IMG/VR virus record: IMGVR_UViG_3300046689_000451
Span: 1-24,994 of that record
Length of the DNA stretch: 24,994 nt
Reading direction: 5' to 3' (one strand)
Source of the DNA: a virus
Shown one piece after another: positions 13,663 through 20,614 of this stretch (the first letter of the stretch is position 1; every line of letters starts with the position of its first letter). A program made the position numbers and the translations under genes. The notes under the pieces are model-generated. The model was not told where the DNA came from, made no database searches, and saw only the letters and a program-made list of their open reading frames with translations.

Positions 13663-14378
13663 CGGCGGATGCCGATCCCATAGATCCGTTCGGGCGCGGC
13701 CTCGAGGAACTGAAAGTCATACGCCTCCCGCAGCACGCTGAGCGCCGATGCGACCGGCCACAGCTGCACGTCGTCGAAGAGCACGACGTCACCGGGGTGC
13801 TGCCGATCGGCGATCAGAAAGCCTTCGCGCTTCACGACGTCGTGCGTGTGCTTGCCGTCGACGAAGGCGAACCGAATCCGCCCGGCGGTGCGCGCGAGCC
13901 AGTCGAGGCCGCTGTCATGCCGGAACTCGATCGTCTCGGCCTCCGGCCAGGGCGCGAGGATCTGGGCGAGCGTCTGCGGGCCGGCGCATTCGGCGACGGT
14001 GTTGCGCAGGACGGCGGCCGCCGGATCGATCACGTCGACCGAGACCACGCGGCCCTCGACGTGCAGATCGCGGCGGGCCCATTCCAGGCAGAGCGCCGAG
14101 AAGCCTTTCGCGGTGCCGATGTCGAGCAGTGTGACCGGGCCGCCCGCCGGCGTCCGCACGAGGAGCGCCGCGGCCAGCGCATAGATCACGCGGCCGTGCT
14201 GCCAGTTGGGCGGATGCACTTTGACGGGGCAGGCGAGCACGCGCGCGGCGGCCTCGAGCTTGGCCCGCGGCAGCTGGTACCCGTGCGCGGCCTCGAACGC
14301 GTCGATGGTCGGATAGTCGCGGTCCCGCTCGCGCTCCCAGATCGCGCGATAGAGATCGGCCGACGGGATCGTCTTCAT
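13659..14378 (-). CDS. Class I SAM-dependent methyltransferase (239 aa)
   Basis: The SAM-binding loop LLDIGTAKGFSALCLEW (84-100), the next acidic strand VVSVDVID (111-118), AFVDGKHTHDVVKRE (171-185) and LFDDVQ (200-205) identify a Rossmann methyltransferase of the Methyltransf_24-like type, often linked to O-methylation of sugars. The VDG-x-H step is typical for that group. ATG at 14378 follows the FkbM stop with no gap (TGAATG). It could cap or modify glycans laid down by adjacent transferases. The acceptor is not deducible. Confidence 0.8.
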   Translation of the reverse strand: MKTIPSADLYRAIWERERDRDYPTIDAFEAAHGYQLPRAKLEAAARVLACPVKVHPPNWQHGRVIYALAAALLVRTPAGGPVTLLDIGTAKGFSALCLEWARRDLHVEGRVVSVDVIDPAAAVLRNTVAECAGPQTLAQILAPWPEAETIEFRHDSGLDWLARTAGRIRFAFVDGKHTHDVVKREGFLIADRQHPGDVVLFDDVQLWPVASALSVLREAYDFQFLEAAPERIYGIGIRR

Positions 14379-15020
14379 TCAGACGCACTCCACCGGCAGG
14401 AACACGTCGTCGGAGTGCAGGCGGTCGGCCCACGAATACCCGCGCGCGAGAATCCACGCGCGGATCGCCGCGGCCTCGAGCCCGTAGTACCCGCAGTTCT
14501 TGTTGATCTCCACCGCGAGCACCGGCCGGCAGCGCTCGAGCGTCTCGACCGCGCCCTGCAGCGCCCACCACTCGTACCCTTCCAGATCGAGTTGGATCAG
14601 ATCGCAACGCGGCAGCGCGAGGTCATCGATGCGGAGCGTCGGCACCGTGCCGGCGCCGGCGACGTGCGTGATGCCTTCGTGCGCGTTCGGTTTCCCGTCG
14701 CGCCGGGTTTGATCCATCCGCACCAGCTGCCGCTGCAGGCCCAGCGCCGCTTGATACCGGATGATGTTCGGCTCGGGCGCATTGGCGACGAGCAACGGGA
14801 AGAGTTTCGGCGCCGGCTCGAACGTATAGACCGTCGGAAAGAAGTGGGCGAGTCGTTTCGGAAACAGGCCGAGGTTGCCGCCCGCTTGAATGACGGCGCG
14901 CCGGATCGGCACGCGCGCGACGATCGCATCGAGACTCGCGAGATCGCGATGGCCCCAGCGGAGCGCCTCGTGGCTGCCGAGAAACTTTCGCCAGTTCCAG
15001 CCGTAGGTCGGCCCCGTCAT
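14379..15020 (-). CDS. FkbM-family methyltransferase (213 aa)
   Basis: Features of the FkbM family are present: AVIQAGGNLGLF (42-53) as SAM motif I, YTFEPAPKLF (65-74), LRIDDLALPRCDLIQLDLEG (129-148) with the family LxLD-x-EG step, and EINKN (171-175). These enzymes methylate sugar or polyketide hydroxyls. The ATG at 15020 is chosen because it overlaps the preceding TGA (ATGA); the longer frame reads into that gene. The substrate is unknown. FkbM genes beside glycosyltransferases are common in polysaccharide loci and occur in some phages. Confidence 0.86.
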   Translation of the reverse strand: MTGPTYGWNWRKFLGSHEALRWGHRDLASLDAIVARVPIRRAVIQAGGNLGLFPKRLAHFFPTVYTFEPAPKLFPLLVANAPEPNIIRYQAALGLQRQLVRMDQTRRDGKPNAHEGITHVAGAGTVPTLRIDDLALPRCDLIQLDLEGYEWWALQGAVETLERCRPVLAVEINKNCGYYGLEAAAIRAWILARGYSWADRLHSDDVFLPVECV

Positions 15021-15739
15021 ACCGGCAACCCGTAATAGTGCTCGCGCACCCACGGAATCGCCTGCGCGCGCGCGTCCCAGGGATCGAGCTTGCCGTGCCA
15101 GAACACGATGCGCGCGTTGGCGGGCAGGACGTTGCCGGCCGGCTCGAGGTGCACGCGGTGGCTATAGACGCCGTCGGCCGTCGACCAGGTCGCTTCGTGG
15201 GGCCCGAGGATGTAGCTGATCCAACCCTGATCGCTGCCGCGCTTGCCGGCGCGCGCCGCCAGCTGGGGCGATCGCTGGGGATCGAAGGCCGTCCACACCT
15301 GATCGCGCGTGCCGGTGCGCAACAGCCAGAACGAGCCGTTGTACCACTGGCGCGGAAAATCCGCCTGGCCCCAGATGACGAAGTCCTCGTCGCGATCGAC
15401 GAGCGGCGCGATGTCGGCGACGATCACCGTGTCGAGATCGATCGACACGACCCGTTCCCCGAAGATCGCGCGCGCGCCGGGCGCGAACAGTTTCAGCCGG
15501 CGATAGCAGCTGGGATTGTGGCGGCCGCTGGGATTGGGCAGGTCCGCGTGATCGGGCCAGAGCGGCATCGTCCAGATGCCGGGATCGATCGCCGCCGGCT
15601 CATCGGTGATGCAGAGGAACCGATGCGGCCGCTGATAGTGGCGCGCGATCATGTCGCGCAGCGCCGTCACCGTCTCGGGCGCGAACGTGGACCGATAGCC
15701 TGGCGTCGGCCGCCACCGCCAGCAGACGAACGTCAGCAT
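15017..15739 (-). CDS. GT8-like glycosyltransferase (240 aa)
   Basis: It parallels the second GT8-like protein at 13006-13662 but is clearly distinct. Landmarks are RFLCITDEP (40-48), RRLKLFAP (80-87), VVSIDLDTVIVADI (97-110) with DLD (101-103), YNGSFWLLRTG (133-143), GSDQGWIS (168-175) and a final VFWHGKLDPWD (212-222). The F-H-G-x-x-P end is usual for such GT-A enzymes. The ATG at 15739 lies 7 nt inside the upstream gene (ATGCTGA). No secretion signal is visible, so action is in the cytoplasm. Donor and acceptor unknown. Confidence 0.8.
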   Translation of the reverse strand: MLTFVCWRWRPTPGYRSTFAPETVTALRDMIARHYQRPHRFLCITDEPAAIDPGIWTMPLWPDHADLPNPSGRHNPSCYRRLKLFAPGARAIFGERVVSIDLDTVIVADIAPLVDRDEDFVIWGQADFPRQWYNGSFWLLRTGTRDQVWTAFDPQRSPQLAARAGKRGSDQGWISYILGPHEATWSTADGVYSHRVHLEPAGNVLPANARIVFWHGKLDPWDARAQAIPWVREHYYGLPV

Positions 15740-16401
15740 GGCACCGAGGTTTCGACCCGATTGTTCGCGGGTAGCGCCGTCTCGAGCGGCGTGCGCGGGA
15801 AGCATTCGAGCGCCGTCGTGCGCGTGCAGTTGACGATCGCGACGCCGGCGTCGGCCAGCGGCGCGACGAGCGATCGGAAGCGCGGCAGGAAGAGATGCAA
15901 TTCCGGCGGCGGCCCTTTCGGATGCTCGCCGAAGAAGTGCGATCGGCCGTCCGCGGTCTGCAGGTCGTAGCCCAGCAGCACGATCCGCGCGGCGCCGTAG
16001 TGCACGGCGAGATTGATCGCCTGATACCCGCTGTTCAAGCCGGAGCGGAGGCCCGTCGGATGCCGCTCGAGCCCGCGGCTGCCGGTGTTCCGCAGGCGCT
16101 GGACATCGGGATAGCGGTCGGCGCGTGCGTGCCACCGGGGATCGGCGAGCGACCACTTCGCGCCGGCAAAGCCGGGGACGCCGGCGTGCCAGTGCCACCA
16201 GCGCGCGTCGGCCGCGTACAGCACGTCCGCCCACGGGGCGAGCCGGTACGCGTCGTTGATCGCAATCACGCGGGCTTTGCCGCGACAGTAGGCGACGTCG
16301 GCGGCGGTGAGGCTCGGGCCGGTCGCGAGACAGACGACCGTCGCGCCCGGCCAGGCGCGGGGCACACTAGGCGGGTCGACCGGGTTTACCTTCGCGCCCA
16401 T
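15733..16401 (-). CDS. MptE/DUF115-like ('norphogenetic') phage protein (222 aa)
   Basis: The sequence shows VVCLATGPSLTAADVAYCRG (22-41), RVIAINDAYRLAPWADVLYA (44-63), the aromatic ARWWHWHAG (66-74), SGLNSGYQAINLAVHYGAAR (120-139), LLGYDLQ (142-148), GRSHFFGEHP (152-161) and NCTRTTALECFP (191-202). These form a recognisable phage family often auto-annotated 'norphogenetic protein', related to the Rossmann-like MptE/DUF115 group, which includes proteins from glycan loci. Catalytic function is unproven. I take ATG 16401; a longer frame to 16455 is possible but overlaps more. It shares 35 nt with the preceding collagen-like gene. Confidence 0.72.
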   Translation of the reverse strand: MGAKVNPVDPPSVPRAWPGATVVCLATGPSLTAADVAYCRGKARVIAINDAYRLAPWADVLYAADARWWHWHAGVPGFAGAKWSLADPRWHARADRYPDVQRLRNTGSRGLERHPTGLRSGLNSGYQAINLAVHYGAARIVLLGYDLQTADGRSHFFGEHPKGPPPELHLFLPRFRSLVAPLADAGVAIVNCTRTTALECFPRTPLETALPANNRVETSVPC

Positions 16402-16894
16402 CTCGGCCCGCTTTGACGGCCAGCTGCCAGGCATGCGACGCGGCCGGGGTGACACCCGGCCGCTCGGTGGTCGCCTCCTTCGCGATCCACAGATGGCCGC
16501 CCCACGTCACCGCATCGCCCTTCACGTACGATCGGCCGTCCTCGTAGACGCCGCGATAGAGCGGCGCCGCAATCGTGAACGTGGCCACCTTGACGAGCTC
16601 GCCGCGGATGAACTTCACCGTCACGGTGCGCTCGCCATCGAACTCCGCGCTGAAATCGTCCAGGTTGAAACCGTCGCGTCCATCGCGGCCGCTCGGGCCG
16701 GCAACGCCGGCCGGGCCCGGTACCGGCGCGCGATCCTCCATCGCCTTCACGCGCGCGACCAGCGCGATCAGCGTTCCGCCCAGTTCCTCGAGCGCGCGCA
16801 GGCGCAGATCCATCGGGGTGATGGCCGCGGCGATTTCCTCGACGAACACCGGCGCCAGGCCGAGCGTCAATTGCTCGAGTTGTTCGGGCGTCAT
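16367..16894 (-). CDS. Collagen-like / carbohydrate-binding module protein (175 aa)
   Basis: The N-terminal 55 residues are helical. A short collagen-like stretch follows, GPAGVAGPSGRDGRDG (60-75), then a beta-rich linker, then a chitin-binding-like (CBM5/12-type) module (113-160): YRGVYEDGRSYVKGDAVTWG (113-132) and HLWIAKE with WQLAVK at the end. It closes with another Gly-rich repeat (KAGRDGREGKPGRP). This combination is known in phage and prophage proteins that may sit on the virion surface. The start overlaps the portal TGA (ATGA), so it is coupled to a structural gene. It may be a decoration or fibre-like protein; the sugar ligand is unknown. Confidence 0.75.
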   Translation of the reverse strand: MTPEQLEQLTLGLAPVFVEEIAAAITPMDLRLRALEELGGTLIALVARVKAMEDRAPVPGPAGVAGPSGRDGRDGFNLDDFSAEFDGERTVTVKFIRGELVKVATFTIAAPLYRGVYEDGRSYVKGDAVTWGGHLWIAKEATTERPGVTPAASHAWQLAVKAGRDGREGKPGRPA

Positions 16895-18282
16895 GCGGCG
16901 GCCTTTCTGACGACGACCATTGCGCGGCGCATCGACTGGAGGACGGCGGCGGTGTCGATCACCTCCGCGGCCGCGGCGCGTGGGAGCGCCGGCGCCGGCG
17001 CGGGCGGCGCGGCGGCCGACGTCGAGAATGGATTCGGTTGGGCGTCGCGCTTGGCGAGCGCCTCGAGGCTGAAGTTCTGCTGCTGCAGGTACGGCGACGC
17101 GCCGCCGGGCACCGGGCCGAGATTGAGGAACCGCCGGCGCGCTTCGTTGGGCGACATGCCGCCGCCGCCGATCGCGTCGGCCGCCGCTTTGACGAGCGAG
17201 GGCGTGTTCATCTTGAGCAGTTCGTCGAGGTCGCATTCGGTGCCGAGGTCCACGGCCAAGCCGATGCCTTCATCGAGCAGGAGCTCGACGCACTCAATCG
17301 GATTCTGCAGGCACTGCGAGTAGTACCCGATGTTCAGCGACTCGATGTCCGATCCGGCGGGCACCGGGCCCACGCCGATCTTGAACGCCGGCACCTTGAA
17401 GGCGCTGCAGACGTTTTCGGCCGACCACTTCAGCTGTTCGATCAGCTGCGAATCGACGGCGTTGAAACTCAGCTTCTCGAACTTCAGCCCGTTGCCGAGC
17501 ACGGCGACCTTGCCCTGGTTGTCGCCGGAATAGTCGGCGTCCCACCGCTCCTGAATCTGCCGCCGATCGGCTTCGTCGATCATGCCGGGCGCCGTGAGGA
17601 GGCCGCCCGGTTGCGATCCGTTGCCGAAAAAGCGCGCGGAATTGTTCTGGATGCGCAGGCCTTGCGTGGCCGCGATCCCGCACGCGGTGATCGGGGAGAC
17701 GCCGCAGAGCGGGTGATAGAGCGGGACCATCACGTCGTGAATGATTTCGCTGGCGGGCACGGTGACGCCGCTCGGAATTTGCGCGAGCGTGTCGCCCGAG
17801 AGCGCGTAGTAGACCGATCCGTCGGGCGCGACCAGCGGCCGCACCAGCTGCGGGTCGAGGACATAAAGCGCGACGACGACGCCGCGAAGGTCGCGGGCCT
17901 TGAGCATGTAGGCGTTGCCGTGGATGTACTTCGAGGTCACCCACTGCTCGATGAACTTGATCCGATTCTGGTAGCGGTTGGGTTTACGCAGCAGCGGCGA
18001 ATAGGCGGGGTTCTGGGTTTCGTTCCAGACGCCGTCGGCGTCGCGCTGCATCAGTTTGATGCGGAGCTTCGCGATGTCGGAGGCGATCAGCGTGACGCAC
18101 GCATAGACCGCGGTGTAGGTGAGGACATCCTCGGCGCGCAGTTCGATGTTCTTCTGCCAGGCGCCGGTGAAGCCTTCGCGGACGACCGGCCACCAGCCGC
18201 CGCGACTGGACGGCGTGGCGAGCACCGGCGGCGTCGCCTGCTTGCGTCGGATCGCGGGGACGTCGAAGCCGAAGATCTGCAT
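16891..18282 (-). CDS. Portal protein, HK97 type (463 aa)
   Basis: The portal forms the dodecameric channel through which DNA enters. Diagnostic parts are TAVYACVTLIASDIAKLRIK, NPAYSPLLRKPNRYQNRIKF, the WVTSKYIHGNAYMLKARDL stretch, DVMVPLYHPLCGVSPITACG, ARFFGNGSQPGGLLTAPGMI and VLGNGLKFEKLSFNAVDSQL. These match the Phage_portal family of HK97. The C-terminus is Ala/Pro-rich. GGGAGAGG 11 nt before the ATG is a good ribosome binding site. It lies downstream of the major capsid gene, unlike the usual portal-protease-capsid order, and is separated from it by a 98-nt gap with a strong hairpin. Confidence 0.92.
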   Translation of the reverse strand: MQIFGFDVPAIRRKQATPPVLATPSSRGGWWPVVREGFTGAWQKNIELRAEDVLTYTAVYACVTLIASDIAKLRIKLMQRDADGVWNETQNPAYSPLLRKPNRYQNRIKFIEQWVTSKYIHGNAYMLKARDLRGVVVALYVLDPQLVRPLVAPDGSVYYALSGDTLAQIPSGVTVPASEIIHDVMVPLYHPLCGVSPITACGIAATQGLRIQNNSARFFGNGSQPGGLLTAPGMIDEADRRQIQERWDADYSGDNQGKVAVLGNGLKFEKLSFNAVDSQLIEQLKWSAENVCSAFKVPAFKIGVGPVPAGSDIESLNIGYYSQCLQNPIECVELLLDEGIGLAVDLGTECDLDELLKMNTPSLVKAAADAIGGGGMSPNEARRRFLNLGPVPGGASPYLQQQNFSLEALAKRDAQPNPFSTSAAAPPAPAPALPRAAAAEVIDTAAVLQSMRRAMVVVRKAAA

Positions 18283-18321
18283 GCGTCCGATCGCCTCTCC
18301 CTGCGTGCGACGGAACGGGGA

Positions 18322-18355
18322 GCGTGGCGCCTGGAAGGGGGTCCAGACGCCACGC
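18322..18355 (-). terminator. Strong hairpin between capsid and portal genes
   Basis: The arms GCGTGGCGCCTGGA (18322-18335) and TCCAGACGCCACGC (18342-18355) pair over 13 of 14 positions (one C-A mismatch) around a 6-nt loop. It lies in the only sizeable gap in the head genes, just after the capsid stop. No T run follows it on the coding strand, so it is not a clean intrinsic terminator. It may reduce read-through or stabilise the upstream capsid mRNA. Type is uncertain. Confidence 0.55.
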
Positions 18356-18380
18356 GACCGTCAGTCCAGCGTTGCCGCTG

Positions 18381-19790
18381 TTAGGCTGGGCTCCCGACGG
18401 GGCCCCAGGTGACATCGTCCATGTACGACACAGCTTCCGGGCGCCGACGCGCCCAGTTGATGAACCGTTCGGCGCGCAGCGCGATGCTGTTCGTCTGGAA
18501 CATCGACACCGACTGACTCGGCGTCGGCACGCCCGACGTCGCCGCCGGCGCGTCGTCCATCTCCAGCGAGGCCTCGCGGCTCATGTCGACGGCCACTTGC
18601 CCGTCGTCGGCCAGGAAGATCTCGTTGGCGTTGAGCGCGATGACGATGTTGCCCGCGCCGCCGGTGGTGAACGCCGCATACTGCGACGCGATCACCGGAA
18701 TGCCGAGCAGGTTGCCGCCCGTCATCGACATGCCGGGGAATTCTTTCTGCCCCAGCGCGTTGACTTGGATCGAGAGCGCGAGCGCGAGGCTCGCGGGCAT
18801 GATCACGACGATCGCCGACGGATCCTGATTGTTCGCGATGAACTGTGCGATCAGCTTGGCGAAATCCATGCGGATGTCGTCGGCCGTCGATCCGCTTGAC
18901 GCGATCGGAACGAGGCCGTGGGTGATCGACGCCGGCGACACGTTGGCGACTTCCGCCTTCGCCGGATCGATGAAGTCGATGTCCATCCGCTCGATGATCG
19001 CGCGCGCGAGTTCGTCGCGGACGAGCGCCTCGGCCGAGGGCGACGAGAACCGGACGATCTCTTCGGTCAGGACCGCGATGTTCGCGACCTTCGCCCAGCC
19101 CAGCTGCGTCGGCGCCACGTTGAACCGGGTCAGCGGCTTCGCCTTGCCCTGCCCGACCCAGTAGCCCGATCCCTTTGTGGTCTGCCCGAGGATGCGGACG
19201 TTGAACGGCACGCGGCGCAGCTGCGGAATTCCGCCCTGCCCGAACTGGCCGATGATCGTCTTGGGCCGCAGGAACTCCACGAACTCGCCCGACAGGTTCG
19301 TCGGATCGACGAGCGCGCCCAGCCAGCCCGGATCAACCGACGTCGCCGCCGGTACCGCTGCCTTGTGGAGGTACTCGTGGATGCGCGGGAAATCGGGATA
19401 GCGCACCTTCGCGAGCTCGACGGGATTCATCCCCTCGAGGCGCGCGTGCATCTTCACCATGACCATGCGGGCGAATTCGATGCCCGCCGGCAGGTTCGAC
19501 TTCACGCTGATGACGGTCGTCGCCGGCGTGCGCGCCTCGGCGCCCGTCTTCAAGTCGACCGCCTTGACCGCCTTCGCGGCCGCGATGTTCGACGCTTCCT
19601 GAATGCGGAGGCGCTTCAGGTGCGCGTCGATGGCCTCGATCTCGGCGGTCAGCGCGTCGTGCTGTTCGGCGGCTTTCGCATCGAGCGTCACGCCGGTCTC
19701 GGCGGCTTTCGTCATGAGCGCATTGCGCTCGGCGTCCTTCGCGGCACGCGTCGCCTCGAAGGCCGCGATCTGTTCTTGGATCGTTTTCAT
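18381..19790 (-). CDS. Major capsid protein, HK97 fold (469 aa)
   Basis: The main shell protein. Residues 1 to about 85 form a coiled-coil-rich scaffold-like (delta) domain (IQEQIAAFEATRAAKDAERN, EIEAIDAHLKRLRIQEA) expected to be removed by the protease. The body has features usual for HK97-type shells: FVEFLRPKTIIGQFG, RVPFNVRILGQ, YWVGQGKAKPLTRFNVAPTQ, KVANIAVLTEEIVRFSSPSA, RAIIERMDIDFIDPA, MPASLALALS and GGNLLGIPVIASQYA, ending with AERFINWARRRPEAVSYMDD. ATG at 19790 overlaps the protease TGA (ATGA). No fused protease. It is expected to be the most abundant virion protein. Confidence 0.93.
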   Translation of the reverse strand: MKTIQEQIAAFEATRAAKDAERNALMTKAAETGVTLDAKAAEQHDALTAEIEAIDAHLKRLRIQEASNIAAAKAVKAVDLKTGAEARTPATTVISVKSNLPAGIEFARMVMVKMHARLEGMNPVELAKVRYPDFPRIHEYLHKAAVPAATSVDPGWLGALVDPTNLSGEFVEFLRPKTIIGQFGQGGIPQLRRVPFNVRILGQTTKGSGYWVGQGKAKPLTRFNVAPTQLGWAKVANIAVLTEEIVRFSSPSAEALVRDELARAIIERMDIDFIDPAKAEVANVSPASITHGLVPIASSGSTADDIRMDFAKLIAQFIANNQDPSAIVVIMPASLALALSIQVNALGQKEFPGMSMTGGNLLGIPVIASQYAAFTTGGAGNIVIALNANEIFLADDGQVAVDMSREASLEMDDAPAATSGVPTPSQSVSMFQTNSIALRAERFINWARRRPEAVSYMDDVTWGPVGSPA

Positions 19791-20365
19791 GGCAGGCCAA
19801 TCGCTTTCACTACGGGGAGTGCCGACCCGCCGGCGGTTGGACGTGCAGGCGCTGGGGGATCAGACGTGCCGGACGCGGCGCGATCCGCTGCAGCGAGAGA
19901 TTTGATGCTGATGGTCGTCGCGGCGTTCATGGGAATAGTGACGCAGGACGTTTCCAGCCATTCCCACGATCCGAATTTGAAGAGCAGGTCGCCGGCGGCG
20001 TCCTTGATGACCTCGGGCGATTCGAGCGGCGTCCAGCCGATCGAGAAGCCCCGCACCAGTTTGTGCTTGATGGATTGCCAGGCCTCATCGAGGCGGGTCT
20101 TGAGCGGGCCGGGCTCGTCGATGTTTTTGATCGACGCCCGAATCATGATCCCTTCGCGCAGGACCTGCGCCTCGGTGACCTCGCCGATCGGCTGATCCTG
20201 CCGGTGCTGCCAGAGGAGCGGCATCGGCAGTTTGAACTTCGCGCCGGCGGCGACCATGATGTGCCCGCCGCGATCCGGCTCGGGCGACGTGGCGAGGCCT
20301 TCGATAGTCCGCGTCTCCTCGTTGACCGACTTAATGTCCCAGACGCTGTAGGCGCGCGCGTGCAT
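19787..20365 (-). CDS. Prohead protease, HK97/U35 family (192 aa)
   Basis: It cleaves the capsid scaffold domain during maturation. The opening is WDIKSVNEETRTIEGLATSP with a typical beta-strand and D-RGGH step (31-35). The catalytic His54 sits in LLWQHRQDQPIG, and Ser108 in LVRGFSIGW. Glu138 in ETSCVTIPMN matches the conserved ExSxVxxPxN region. After about residue 155 the sequence is low-complexity Ala/Pro and probably flexible. Its stop overlaps the capsid start. Length and motifs agree well with the family. Confidence 0.92.
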   Translation of the reverse strand: MHARAYSVWDIKSVNEETRTIEGLATSPEPDRGGHIMVAAGAKFKLPMPLLWQHRQDQPIGEVTEAQVLREGIMIRASIKNIDEPGPLKTRLDEAWQSIKHKLVRGFSIGWTPLESPEVIKDAAGDLLFKFGSWEWLETSCVTIPMNAATTISIKSLAAADRAASGTSDPPAPARPTAGGSALPVVKAIGLP

Positions 20366-20401
20366 GTCTGAGCGAGAAGGGTAACGGCCGCGCCGATTTT
20401 C

Positions 20402-20413
20402 GTTTTACGAATC
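20402..20413. repeat. GTTTTACGAATC 12-mer, copy 2
   Basis: This identical copy of the 12-mer at 9795-9806 spans the stop codon (TAA) of the small ribbon-helix-helix-like gene and runs into the 39-nt gap before the protease. Both copies lie at the 3' end of a leftward gene. Confidence 0.5.
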
Positions 20414-20614
20414 GCGGCGCCGCGCAGGGCGTTGGCGGCGACGATGGACCGACTCGAGGCAGTCAGCGGCCGCTTCCAAAATGGCGTCGCGAATGAAATC
20501 GCCGACGACTTGGCGATTGATCTGCGCGGCCTCGACGGCCAGCGCCAGCTCGCGCGGCGACAGCCGCACGCCGACCATGCGCGCCGGCGCCTCCGCGCGG
20601 CAGGCGCGTGACAT
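20405..20614 (-). CDS. 69-aa ribbon-helix-helix-like protein
   Basis: A small basic protein with MVGVRLSPRELALAVEAAQI followed by NRQVVGDFIRDAILEAAADC and an Arg-rich tail. A strand (VRLS), a helix starting with P-x-E-L and a second helix after a V-x-x-F-I-R step resemble the ribbon-helix-helix fold of small DNA-binding regulators or relaxosome accessory factors. Its ATG overlaps the large-terminase TAA (TAATG). It lies where most related phages carry the portal gene. It could regulate late transcription or aid packaging; the role is inferred. Confidence 0.6.
   Translation of the reverse strand: MSRACRAEAPARMVGVRLSPRELALAVEAAQINRQVVGDFIRDAILEAAADCLESVHRRRQRPARRRDS

Noticed and set aside
13797-15035. 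412-residue plus-strand frame opposite the two methyltransferases
   Set aside because: It is a shadow frame; the minus strand carries full SAM-binding motifs in both genes.
17038-18384. 448-residue plus-strand frame opposite the portal
   Set aside because: It is antisense to an unmistakable portal gene, with no motifs of its own.
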